64,000 nt of DNA, from contig NZ_CP034683.1 of NCBI RefSeq assembly GCF_003990335.1, forward strand, positions 2,184,501-2,248,500, read 5' to 3'. Of this stretch, positions 27,488 to 35,394 are shown in pieces. Every line of letters begins with the position of its first letter. Position 1 is the stretch's first letter. This DNA is from Rheinheimera mangrovi (GTDB lineage Bacteria > Pseudomonadota > Gammaproteobacteria > Enterobacterales > Alteromonadaceae). A program made the translations under genes and the position numbers. The notes under the pieces were generated by a model. That model did no database searches, was not told the DNA's origin, and saw nothing but the letters and a program-made list of their open reading frames with translations.

Positions 27488-28615
27488 ATGAAAATTACCT
27501 GTAATTTTGACAGCGGTAATATTGACGTGGTCAAAGCCGAACATCCTGCCGATATTCAGCTGGCGATCCGTAAAGACCACAACTCTGATTTCTACCAATG
27601 GTTCCATTTCCGTTTACATTCTCAAAGTGCCGAACCTCATACTATTCGTATCGTTAATGTCAAAGATTCTGCCTACCCGGATGGCTGGAAAGGTTATCAG
27701 GCTGTGGCTTCTTATGACCGTGAAAACTGGTTTAGAGTAGAAACTCAGTTGATCAATGACGAGCTGGTGATCACCCATTACCCTGAAGCTGAATCTGTAT
27801 ATTTTGCTTATTTTGCACCGTACAGTTACGAACGTCATATGGACTTATTGCATTCAGCACAAAGCTCTGGACTGGCGCAAATCGTAGAGCTGGGTGAAAC
27901 GCTGGACGGGCGTGATATGAGTATGTTGGTGGTCGGTGAGCCTGAGGAAGGCAAGAAAAAAATCTGGATCACAGCACGTCAACATCCGGGCGAGTCTATG
28001 GCTGAATGGTTTGTTGAAGGCCTGTTAGACAGACTGCTGGACGAAGAGGACGGCGTAGCCCGTACTTTGTTAGAAAAAGCAGTATTTTACATAGTGCCAA
28101 ATATGAATCCGGATGGCAGCGTGCGAGGTCATTTACGTACCAACGCTGCTGGCGTGAATTTAAACCGTGAATGGCAAACACCAAGCATGGAAAAAAGTCC
28201 TGAAGTCTATTTAGTACGCCAGCAGATGCTGGAAACTGGCGTTGATATGCTGCTGGACGTGCATGGTGATGAAAACCTGCCATATAACTTTGTCGCGGGC
28301 TCTGAAGGTGTACCTTCATACAATGCCAAAATGCAACAACTGGAAACTGCCTTTAAAAATGCACTGTTGCTGGTGACTCCAGAGTTCCAAACAGAATTTG
28401 GTTATGAGCTGGATGCGCCAGGACAGGCCAATCTGACTATAGCTTCTACCTGGGTTGCAGAGCAGTTTAAGTGCTTGTCTTATACGCTGGAGATGCCATT
28501 TAAAGACAATGCAAACTTGCCGGATAGTGATTATGGCTGGTCTGATGTGCGTTCTATGAAACTGGGGCAGGATAGCCTGGTGGCAGTATTGGCCGTAGTT
28601 GATCAGTTAAGGTAA
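27488..28615 (+). CDS. M14-family zinc carboxypeptidase (cytosolic type)
   Basis: The 375-residue protein has an N-terminal beta-sandwich of about 120 residues (FDSGNIDVVKAE; YQWFHFRL), then an M14 carboxypeptidase domain with zinc ligands in ARQHPGESMAEW (HxxE) and LLDVHGDE, and the substrate-binding NMNPDGSVRGHLRTNAAGVNLNREW. There is no signal peptide, so it is cytoplasmic. This architecture matches the CCP/AGBL-like subfamily, whose eukaryotic members deglutamylate tubulin; bacterial substrates are unknown. A hairpin follows at 28637-28660. Confidence 0.88.
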   Translation: MKITCNFDSGNIDVVKAEHPADIQLAIRKDHNSDFYQWFHFRLHSQSAEPHTIRIVNVKDSAYPDGWKGYQAVASYDRENWFRVETQLINDELVITHYPEAESVYFAYFAPYSYERHMDLLHSAQSSGLAQIVELGETLDGRDMSMLVVGEPEEGKKKIWITARQHPGESMAEWFVEGLLDRLLDEEDGVARTLLEKAVFYIVPNMNPDGSVRGHLRTNAAGVNLNREWQTPSMEKSPEVYLVRQQMLETGVDMLLDVHGDENLPYNFVAGSEGVPSYNAKMQQLETAFKNALLLVTPEFQTEFGYELDAPGQANLTIASTWVAEQFKCLSYTLEMPFKDNANLPDSDYGWSDVRSMKLGQDSLVAVLAVVDQLR

Positions 28616-28636
28616 AAGGTCCGTATCCTCGCATAC

Positions 28637-28660
28637 GCAAGCCAGTCTGGGCTGGCTTGC
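28637..28660 (+). terminator. Hairpin after the carboxypeptidase gene
   Basis: Perfect stem GCAAGCCAG / CTGGCTTGC with a 6-nt loop, 22 bases after the stop. No direct T-run follows, so the terminator call is tentative. Confidence 0.5.
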
Positions 28661-28711
28661 AAACTTGTTCTTTTGCTTTATAGTGCGCCATAACTTTTAG
28701 AGGGTTTTACT

Positions 28712-29038
28712 ATGGCAATTATTTCCTGCCCACGTTGTGCTAAAAAGATTTCGGATAAAAGTCAGAGCTGTCAGCATTGTCAGCTTGACATGACAGGTAT
28801 GTCTGCGGAAAGAAAGCATCATTTAGCCATAGAAGCTAGAGATAAAAAGATGCAAGGTGCGCTAAACCAATCCATGTTGGCGTTAATTCTGTTTTTAGCG
28901 GGCTTTTGTTTTCTGTATTTCTGGGCTTTGGAACCGGACGGTTATGAAGCTATGGTCTCTAAAGGTATGATTGCATTGGGTTTCCTTTGGTATATTTATG
29001 CCAGAGCTCGTCTGATTTATCTGAAGCGAAAAAATTAG
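28712..29038 (+). CDS. Zinc-ribbon membrane protein of unknown function
   Basis: The 108-residue protein starts with a zinc ribbon (CPRCAKKISDKSQSCQHC), followed by a short basic helix and two membrane segments (SMLALILFLAGFCFLYFW; MIALGFLWYIYA). The stop is one base from the start of the YeaC-like gene, and the next three genes look like an operon. Function unknown. Confidence 0.75.
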   Translation: MAIISCPRCAKKISDKSQSCQHCQLDMTGMSAERKHHLAIEARDKKMQGALNQSMLALILFLAGFCFLYFWALEPDGYEAMVSKGMIALGFLWYIYARARLIYLKRKN

Positions 29039-29039
29039 T

Positions 29040-29321
29040 ATGGATTTCAAAGCTCTTGTACTGGCGATGTCGCCTGATACCTACCAGTCACTTCTCGAAA
29101 CTGTAGCGACCGGCCGTTGGGCTGATGGTGTGGCGCTTTCAGAACAACAAAAATCACATACTCAGCAACTGGTGATGGCCTATCAGGCTTATGTACTTAA
29201 ATCCACCGAGCCTTACACCATAGGAGCGGATGGTCAGATGGTGGTTAAATCCAAAGCTGAAATGAAAAAACAATTCCCTCAGGACTCTTCGATAGCAAGG
29301 TTTGCGCATGATGATCTTTAA
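29040..29321 (+). CDS. YeaC-like DUF1315 protein
   Basis: The 93-residue protein matches the small DUF1315 family: MSPDTYQSLLETVATGRWADGV... and a conserved YQAYVLKS segment. In E. coli the homologue YeaC is of unknown function and lies near msrB and gapA. Its stop overlaps the start of the DUF349 gene by about 14 bases. Confidence 0.85.
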   Translation: MDFKALVLAMSPDTYQSLLETVATGRWADGVALSEQQKSHTQQLVMAYQAYVLKSTEPYTIGADGQMVVKSKAEMKKQFPQDSSIARFAHDDL

Positions 29322-32004
29322 ACGTTGGTTTGCGCCGAAATGGCAACACAAAGATGCTGCAGTGCGGCAACAGGCAATCGCCGGGTTAAATGTGGATACC
29401 CAGCACAAAGAAATTTTGCACGAGCTGGCCTTTAATGATGGCCACGAAGCTGTGCGCCGCGCCGCATTAGAAAAACTCAATGAATTTTCTTTATGGTGGC
29501 AAGCCAGCAAACAAGATAATGCCGAGCGTTTAAAGCAGTATGCTGAGACTCAGCTTGTGCAGATGGTACTGGAAAATCGCATCTCAGCACCTTTGAAGCG
29601 TCAGTTTATTGAAGAATGTCACAGAAGCAGCATTTTAGAAAAGTTAGCCCAAACCGAAACAGACGCTGATATTCGTTTCTCACTGATTATGAGGCTAAAA
29701 AAGACAGATCTGATCCTGACCAATTTGCAGCAAAACCTGCTGAGTCTGGAGCAAAAACGTCAGCTGCTTGCTTTAATCACCGAACCAAAGCAGTTAGAAA
29801 AACTAAGCAAACAACTGGCTGAACCTTTAGCCAGTGAATTAAAGCAGCAGTTGCAACAACAGCAAGAAGCCAAAGAGAAACCTATTCAGGTAAGAAAAGT
29901 AGTTAACCTGCTGTTGGCAAAATTCAATGCTGTGCGTGAGCGCGGTGATTTAATTCAGATGCAGCAAAAATGGCAGCAGTACCAGCAAGAATGGGACACT
30001 TTGCAGTCTGATCTGACTCTGCTGGATGACGCTGCTGAACTGATGCAAAAATATAATAAAATCAAATCATTAACCGAAGCGGCATGGGTGCCGCTGGTAA
30101 AAGAACAACAACAACAGCTGGCTCAGCAGCAAAAAGTTGCGGCAATGAAACAGCTGCAGCAAGAGTTTGAAAATAAACTGCAAGCTTTACAACAACAGTT
30201 ATCTCAGCTGGTGTCCGATGGACGGCTGGATGAAACTGATCCATTAGCTGCTGAAGCTACCACATTGCAACAGCAGGTCTTGCAAAGTGATTTAGCGTCT
30301 GCAGTAAAAGCCAGTTTGCAAAAAGCCCTGACAGCCTTTGAGCGTCAATTGCAGCAGTTGCCCGCTCAGGCTGAACAACTGTTTAAAATGACCCGTTTGT
30401 TAGCTGACTGGTCCTCAGCAATTATTCCAACTGATGCAGTGCAGTTCCAACAGATCGAAGCTAAATATCAGCAATGGCAACAGGAATGGAGCAGAGGCCG
30501 CAAGATCTTAGGCGCTATGTTGCCAGACAGTCTGGCGGATGCTCAGCAACAATTAAATGCTCAGTGGCAAGCCGTGATGGCTGGTTTTGCTGGCCAGGCA
30601 GATAAAAACCTAAAGTCGCTGCGCTCAAAACTTGCTGAATTCCGCCGTTTGTATGAAGGGGGGCGTTATAAAGTATTGTTTGGCCTGTTTAAAGGTATCC
30701 AACAAAGTTATGCCGAATTGACCCCGGCACAGCAGCAACAGCTTGCAAAAGACTATCAAGCAGCTGAGCAACAACTGCAACACCTGAATGAGTTACAAAA
30801 CTACATCGCCACACCTCGTAAGCAAGAACTGGTCGCTCAAATGCAAGCTTTGGCTGTAGCCACTGATGTAGCAGCGCCAGAGCGTGCTGAACAGGTGAAG
30901 TTAGCTCGCGCAACCTGGCAGACTTTGGGTCGTGCCGATGAAGCTTTAGAGGCTGATTTGAACCAGGCCTTTAATCTGGCTTGTGAGCAAGCTTTTGCAC
31001 CTTGCCGTGACTATTTCGCCGCACAAGACGAGCAACGTAAACAAAATGCGCTGATTAAACAGCAAATACTGGCGGATTTAACCGCCTTATTGGAGCAGCC
31101 TTTAGACAAGAGCTTTGATAGTCAGTTGAACAGACTACAAAAAAGCTGGCGCGAAAGCGGCCCAACAGAATCTGGCCTCTACAAAGAGCTTTCAGCTCAG
31201 TTTAAAACTCTGGTCGATCAGCTTAAAGGTCGGGTTCGTGGTCAACATGAACAGAATTTAACTGAAAAACAAAAGCTGATTCAAAAAGCACAACAATTGC
31301 TGACACTATCAGTTGATGAAGCAGTGGCTGGCGCTAAAAAGCTGCAGCAAGACTGGAAACAGATTGGTTTTGCCGGCAAAACTGACCAGCAACTCTGGTC
31401 GGAGTTCCGTGTCGTTTGCGATCAGATTTTTGCCAATAAAACCGCAGCTAAACAGCAGCAAGATCAGCAATGGGCCGAGCAGCAACAACAAGCTGAAATT
31501 CAGTTTGCTGAAGTTGCAACACAGTGTGCACAAGCAGCCACTGCGCCAGAATTGCATGCAGCCCAAGGCGCACTGCAAGCCTTGGATCTGCCAGCCAAAT
31601 CTGTTTTGTTGCAGCAAAAGCAGCTGTTGTTAGCCGACGTACAGCAGAAGCTGGAGACATTAGAGCACTCTGCTTTTAATGCCAGCTATCAACAGCTGTT
31701 TGATGCGTTGGAACAAACACATGTGACAGCTGAGGCTATTCCCGTGCGTTTTCGTGAAGACTTCGCTAAAGGCAATGAGTCACAGCTAACCCGGGCTCAG
31801 CTCACTACTGCTATTGAGCTTATCAGTGGAAAGGAATGTGTTGCTGCAGATAAAGCACAAGTGCAACTGCAGTTGTTGTCGGATAAACACAACTCAGGTA
31901 CCAGCCTGACCGTGGACGCTTTATTAAAACGCTGGTTAAGTTTTGGTGCTGTGAAAGCAGAAGAGCAGGGCTTAGTGAAGCGTTTACGAGCGGTGTTTGC
32001 ATAA
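29308..32004 (+). CDS. Large DUF349 coiled-coil protein
   Basis: The protein of about 898 residues is rich in Gln and Ala and almost entirely helical. The N terminus has HEAT-like helices (AVRQQAIAGLN; EAVRRAALEKLNEF). The central and C-terminal parts carry repeated segments of the DUF349 kind (LIQMQQKWQQYQQEWDTL; KLQQDWKQIGFAGKTDQQLWSEFR). It is cytoplasmic with no enzyme motif. I use the ATG at 29308 (AAGG upstream) rather than the TTG at 29302. A terminator follows at 32032. Biological role is not established. Confidence 0.8.
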   Translation: MMIFKRWFAPKWQHKDAAVRQQAIAGLNVDTQHKEILHELAFNDGHEAVRRAALEKLNEFSLWWQASKQDNAERLKQYAETQLVQMVLENRISAPLKRQFIEECHRSSILEKLAQTETDADIRFSLIMRLKKTDLILTNLQQNLLSLEQKRQLLALITEPKQLEKLSKQLAEPLASELKQQLQQQQEAKEKPIQVRKVVNLLLAKFNAVRERGDLIQMQQKWQQYQQEWDTLQSDLTLLDDAAELMQKYNKIKSLTEAAWVPLVKEQQQQLAQQQKVAAMKQLQQEFENKLQALQQQLSQLVSDGRLDETDPLAAEATTLQQQVLQSDLASAVKASLQKALTAFERQLQQLPAQAEQLFKMTRLLADWSSAIIPTDAVQFQQIEAKYQQWQQEWSRGRKILGAMLPDSLADAQQQLNAQWQAVMAGFAGQADKNLKSLRSKLAEFRRLYEGGRYKVLFGLFKGIQQSYAELTPAQQQQLAKDYQAAEQQLQHLNELQNYIATPRKQELVAQMQALAVATDVAAPERAEQVKLARATWQTLGRADEALEADLNQAFNLACEQAFAPCRDYFAAQDEQRKQNALIKQQILADLTALLEQPLDKSFDSQLNRLQKSWRESGPTESGLYKELSAQFKTLVDQLKGRVRGQHEQNLTEKQKLIQKAQQLLTLSVDEAVAGAKKLQQDWKQIGFAGKTDQQLWSEFRVVCDQIFANKTAAKQQQDQQWAEQQQQAEIQFAEVATQCAQAATAPELHAAQGALQALDLPAKSVLLQQKQLLLADVQQKLETLEHSAFNASYQQLFDALEQTHVTAEAIPVRFREDFAKGNESQLTRAQLTTAIELISGKECVAADKAQVQLQLLSDKHNSGTSLTVDALLKRWLSFGAVKAEEQGLVKRLRAVFA

Positions 32005-32357
32005 ACGTACGCTGCAAATCACATCATTATGAAGCCGGCGTAAGTCGGCTTTTTTACATAACATTAAAAATGCTTTCGCCGTTGGCGAGCCGCTTTCTTT
32101 TGCGTCGCCAAAAGAAAGTGGCGCAAAGAAAATGCGACCCTGGCCGCTGCGAAAGCCCGCTCAAAAAAGTGCGTCCAAGGCGACTCGGAAACTCGTTCGT
32201 CGCTACCGCTCCTCGCTCAAACACTCCTCGTCTTAAAACCTTGGCCACCCATTTTTGAGCGGCTTGCGGCTAAGGGGAGGGAGTTTGTAGCGGGCATTGT
32301 TTTAGGTCTTATGGCAAGTTACTCTAAGCCGGATTATTCATTCGAGGGGGTTCCAAT
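32005..32357. repeat. Intergenic region with terminator and repeat-like palindrome
   Basis: No gene is seen in these 353 bases. A terminator (AAGCCGGC, GTCGGCTT and six T, 32032-32055) ends the DUF349 transcript. At 32093-32118 there is a perfect 10-bp palindrome CTTTCTTTTG / CAAAAGAAAG with loop CGTCGC. It is followed to about 32270 by a GC-richer stretch with ACTCGTTCGTCGCTACCGCT, a kind of sequence that recurs between genes in gammaproteobacteria. It is probably a dispersed noncoding repeat placed just before the broken accessory gene. Confidence 0.5.
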
Positions 32358-33140
32358 TTGCGTAAATTGCTATTGTTACTTGCTGTTTGCTCGGTGGTTT
32401 TATTTGGCGTCGTATCTTTTTATTTTTATGAAATGTATAGCTTTGGACATAAAAGCATAAGCAATAACAACCAAGATTGGGGTAATTTTGGTTCTTTTGT
32501 TGGCGGTATTTTATCTCCGATTTTTAGTTTACTAAGCGTTATTTTTGTTTTTCATGCAACCCTCGCTACGAGAGCAGACCAGCAAAAAAATATGGATGCT
32601 ATAGAGCAAAATAATCGACTTAACTATCTGATTAAAATCATCGAGCTATGTAATTCAGCTTTGCATAAGAGGCCTCTTCCTGAAGGGATTGTTCCGATAA
32701 AGAAGATTCAAGTTTATGAGGGGCATTCGGAAATGGTCTTACTAGACCAAACTTCCGTTAGGAGCCTCTTGTTACAGCAACACAGTGCAAAGACCAGCGG
32801 TAAGTTCATCTCTAAACAGTATTAAGATTATGTATTTTCACTGACGCATACCGCGCACTCTCTTTATTCGAGGCTGATTGAGTTTTCAATGAATTTAAAG
32901 GACCTAGAAGAATTAAATAGAAATGTGGATTTGCTCGATGCCGCAATTGACATGCATAGTATCGATGCTTTGTTAAATCTCGAAATTATGTAGTACCGGC
33001 ATTCAAAAAAAAGTTTTTTGCTTGAAAGTCTGGAGAAATTAAACATTAGAACGACTTACCGAAAAGACATAGTAGAGAGATACTTAGCGATTAAAAGGTT
33101 ACTCAATGATGAGGTCTCCTCAAACGCTGAAATTCATTGA
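32358..33140 (+). pseudogene. PutAbiC-like membrane protein gene with two in-frame stops
   Basis: A TTG start with a strong GAGGGGG seven bases upstream opens a frame that runs to TGA at 33138. TAA (32823) and TAG (32991) interrupt it in the same frame, giving 155-, 55- and 48-codon blocks with no frameshift. Residues 1-100 have two membrane segments (LLLLLAVCSVVLFGVVSFYF; FGSFVGGILSPIFSLLSVIF) and then a helical ADQQKNMDAIEQNN segment. This arrangement resembles putative phage abortive-infection (PutAbiC) proteins. The later blocks (LYSRLIEFSMNLKDLEEL; RTTYRKDIVERYLAIKRLL) continue as helices. It is AT-rich and looks acquired. The defence role is inferred from family resemblance only. Confidence 0.65.
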
Positions 33141-33155
33141 GCTTTCAATTAAGAA

Positions 33156-33175
33156 GGGCGATCTTGACATCGCCC
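33156..33175 (-). terminator. Hairpin after ansA
   Basis: Stem GGGCGAT / ATCGCCC with a 6-nt loop, 8 bases past the ansA stop on the minus strand and close to the end of the opposing pseudogene. It may serve both directions. Confidence 0.6.
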
Positions 33176-33182
33176 ATTACTT

Positions 33183-34196
33183 CTAGAGAGTTAACTCACC
33201 ACGCAAACTTTGTTGCATAAAGAGCCTTACTTGCTCTGTGCTTAATGGCTGGCTCAGCAAATAGTGCAGTTTGGTTAAAGTCGCTTCCAGTGTCATATCG
33301 TATCCACTAATCACACCACAAGCCCGCAGGGCGTTACCTGTGGCATAACCGCCCATATTGACCTTGCCTTTAAAACACTGGGTGCAATTGACAATAATAG
33401 TGCCGCGTTTGGAAGCTTCAGTCAGAGCTTCCAACAGTTCTGGTTGCTGTGGCGCATTACCTACGCCGTAGGATTTAATGATCAACGCCTTAATAGGTGC
33501 GGCCGCCATATTTTTAATCACTTCAGCGCTTATGCCAGGATACAAAGTCACCACACTTATAGGCTGAGGTGTGATTTGTGCAATCTTTAAAGCTTTGGTT
33601 ACGGCAGTAGAGGCCAGATGACCAGAGATTAAATTGATATGAATACCAGCTTCAATCAGCGGTGAAAAGTTCGGAGATGCAAAAGCATCAAAACCATCTG
33701 CATCCGCCTTGGTGGCTCGGTTTCCTCTGAATAACTTATTGTTAAAAAACAGAGCTACTTCAGCGATAGGATAATAAGCTGCTAAATAGAGGGCATTGAG
33801 TAAATTCACCTGGCCATCAGATCGTAATTGCGCCAGTGGAATTTGTGAGCCTGTGACTATTACAGGTTTGGCCAGGTCTTCCAGCATAAAGGACAAAGCA
33901 GAGGCGGTGTAAGCCATAGTATCAGTGCCATGCAGCACGACAAAACCATCGTAGTCGGCATAATGGCTTTGAATATCCGTAGCTATCTCCAACCAGTGTG
34001 CTGGTGTCATATCGGAGGAGTCAATCACAGGGTGGTATTCGTGGATATCAAATTCCGGCATTTCTGAGCGATAGAACTCAGGCATGCTTTTGACGGTATC
34101 GGATAAAAAGCCAGGCACTGGAACAAAACCATTGCTGGATTGCTGCATACCTATAGTTCCGCCTGTGTAGGCGACATAAATTCGTTTTTTATTCAT
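33183..34196 (-). CDS. ansA: Type I (cytoplasmic) L-asparaginase
   Basis: The 337-residue protein has the nucleophile segment VAYTGGTIGMQQS, the second Thr in VVLHGTDTMAYTASAL, and VTGSQIPLAQLRSD. Length and lack of a signal peptide match E. coli AnsA. It converts asparagine to aspartate and ammonia. I start at the ATG at 34196; upstream codons to 34244 include only a TTG start without a Shine-Dalgarno. Aspartate produced here links to C4-dicarboxylate metabolism, but no common regulation is visible. Confidence 0.94.
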   Translation of the reverse strand: MNKKRIYVAYTGGTIGMQQSSNGFVPVPGFLSDTVKSMPEFYRSEMPEFDIHEYHPVIDSSDMTPAHWLEIATDIQSHYADYDGFVVLHGTDTMAYTASALSFMLEDLAKPVIVTGSQIPLAQLRSDGQVNLLNALYLAAYYPIAEVALFFNNKLFRGNRATKADADGFDAFASPNFSPLIEAGIHINLISGHLASTAVTKALKIAQITPQPISVVTLYPGISAEVIKNMAAAPIKALIIKSYGVGNAPQQPELLEALTEASKRGTIIVNCTQCFKGKVNMGGYATGNALRACGVISGYDMTLEATLTKLHYLLSQPLSTEQVRLFMQQSLRGELTL

Positions 34197-34388
34197 GACA
34201 GAGAAGGTCCTGATCTGTTGTATGGCTATTGTAATCAACAGCAACAGGGCTGTCAGGTTTTGTTCGGTTTAATCTTTACTGATACAGTTATTTCATACTG
34301 AATAGCATAAAAGAGCGAAGAAAATTAGCAAAAATTAACCACTTTGCGCAAATGCTGAGCAAACGGATTAAAAGCGATAGAAAAGCAC

Positions 34389-34417
34389 TTTACAAAAAAA
34401 GGCGACGCCCCTAATAT
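34389..34417 (+). promoter_or_regulatory. Promoter of tRNA-Ser
   Basis: -35 TTTACA and -10 TAATAT are separated by 17 bases, with the -10 ending 12 bases before the mature tRNA-Ser 5' end. Confidence 0.7.
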
Positions 34418-34429
34418 GACGTCCAACGC

Positions 34430-34520
34430 GGAGGGGTGGCAGAGCGGTTTAATGCACCGGTCTTGAAAACCGGCGAAGGTTAATAGCCTTCCGAGAGTTC
34501 GAATCTCTCCCCCTCCGCCA
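34430..34520 (+). tRNA. tRNA-Ser (TGA)
   Basis: Acceptor GGAGGGG pairs with CCCCTCC; the anticodon stem CCGGT/ACCGG closes a CTTGAAA loop with anticodon TGA; there is a long variable arm, T-loop GTTCGAATC, and encoded CCA. Length is 91 nt, as expected for class II tRNA-Ser. Confidence 0.97.
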
Positions 34521-34524
34521 TTAA

Positions 34525-34548
34525 AGCCACCATCAAGGTGGTTTTTTT
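34525..34548 (+). terminator. Terminator after tRNA-Ser
   Basis: CCACC / GGTGG stem with loop ATCAA, followed by seven T residues. Confidence 0.85.
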
Positions 34549-34725
34549 ATGCCTGCGACTTTCCTATCTTATTGGTTTATAAGTTTTTCTGTGTTATCCC
34601 CAACATATTTGTGTTACTTGTCGTATTCGTTAATGAAGTGCTTGAGCTTTATCCTGTCTCTGCTTTATGCTCGGACATAATAGAGCTAGACTGGAGTAGT
34701 TCACCTTGGCACCGGAGAGATCAAA

Positions 34726-35370
34726 TTGATTAATGTTTTATTAGTGGATGATCACGAGCTGGTTCGGACCGGCATCAGTCGTATACTAATGGACGAACGT
34801 GGCATCAAGGTTATAGGCGAAGCTATTTCCGGTGAAGCAGCCTTGCAGTTTTGTCGTGCCCAAACACCGGATGTGGTGTTGATGGATATGAATATGCCTG
34901 GTATGGGCGGTATGACGGCCACTAAACGTATTTTGCATTATTGTCCTGAAATTAAAATTCTGGCCTTATCTGTCTCTTGCGAGGAGCCGGTTCCTACCAA
35001 AGTCATGCAGTTAGGGGCAGCAGGTTTTATTTCTAAAAACGCTGCGCCTTCTGAGATGGTCAGTGCAATACGTAAAGTGCATGCAGGTGAGCGTTATATC
35101 TCAGGTGAGGTGGCACAAAAGATGGCAATGAGCCGTGTCACCAGTAGTAGTCAAAATCCTTTCGAAGAATTATCCGATCGTGAAATGCAAATTATGTTGA
35201 TGATCACCCGAGGTCAGAAGGTGAATGACATTGCGGAACAATTGAATGTCAGCGCGAAAACGGTCAATTCCTACCGCTATCGTATGTTTGAAAAACTGGA
35301 TATCAGCGGCGATGTCGAGTTGACACACTTAGCTTTACGCCATGGCATGATCGACATTGCAAAGTTGTAA
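34726..35370 (+). CDS. uvrY: UvrY/GacA-type response regulator
   Basis: The 214-residue protein begins INVLLVDDHELVRTGI with the acidic pocket, phospho-acceptor Asp in VVLMDMNMPGM (around 54), LALSVSCEEPVP and KNA, then a LuxR-type HTH (LSDREMQIMLMITRGQKVNDIAEQLNVSAKTVNSYRYRMF is the region at 143-182). It is the response regulator of the BarA/UvrY (GacS/GacA) system that drives Csr small RNAs. The start is TTG at 34726, with GGAGA upstream and alignment to the E. coli N terminus. It is followed by uvrC, the conserved gammaproteobacterial order. Confidence 0.95.
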   Translation: MINVLLVDDHELVRTGISRILMDERGIKVIGEAISGEAALQFCRAQTPDVVLMDMNMPGMGGMTATKRILHYCPEIKILALSVSCEEPVPTKVMQLGAAGFISKNAAPSEMVSAIRKVHAGERYISGEVAQKMAMSRVTSSSQNPFEELSDREMQIMLMITRGQKVNDIAEQLNVSAKTVNSYRYRMFEKLDISGDVELTHLALRHGMIDIAKL

Positions 35371-35394
35371 CAGCCTCCATGATATTTAAAGCCG

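Noticed and set aside
32070..32258. Small ORFs on both strands of the intergenic repeat
   Set aside because: Basic, low-complexity translations of the palindrome and its tail; no start signals.
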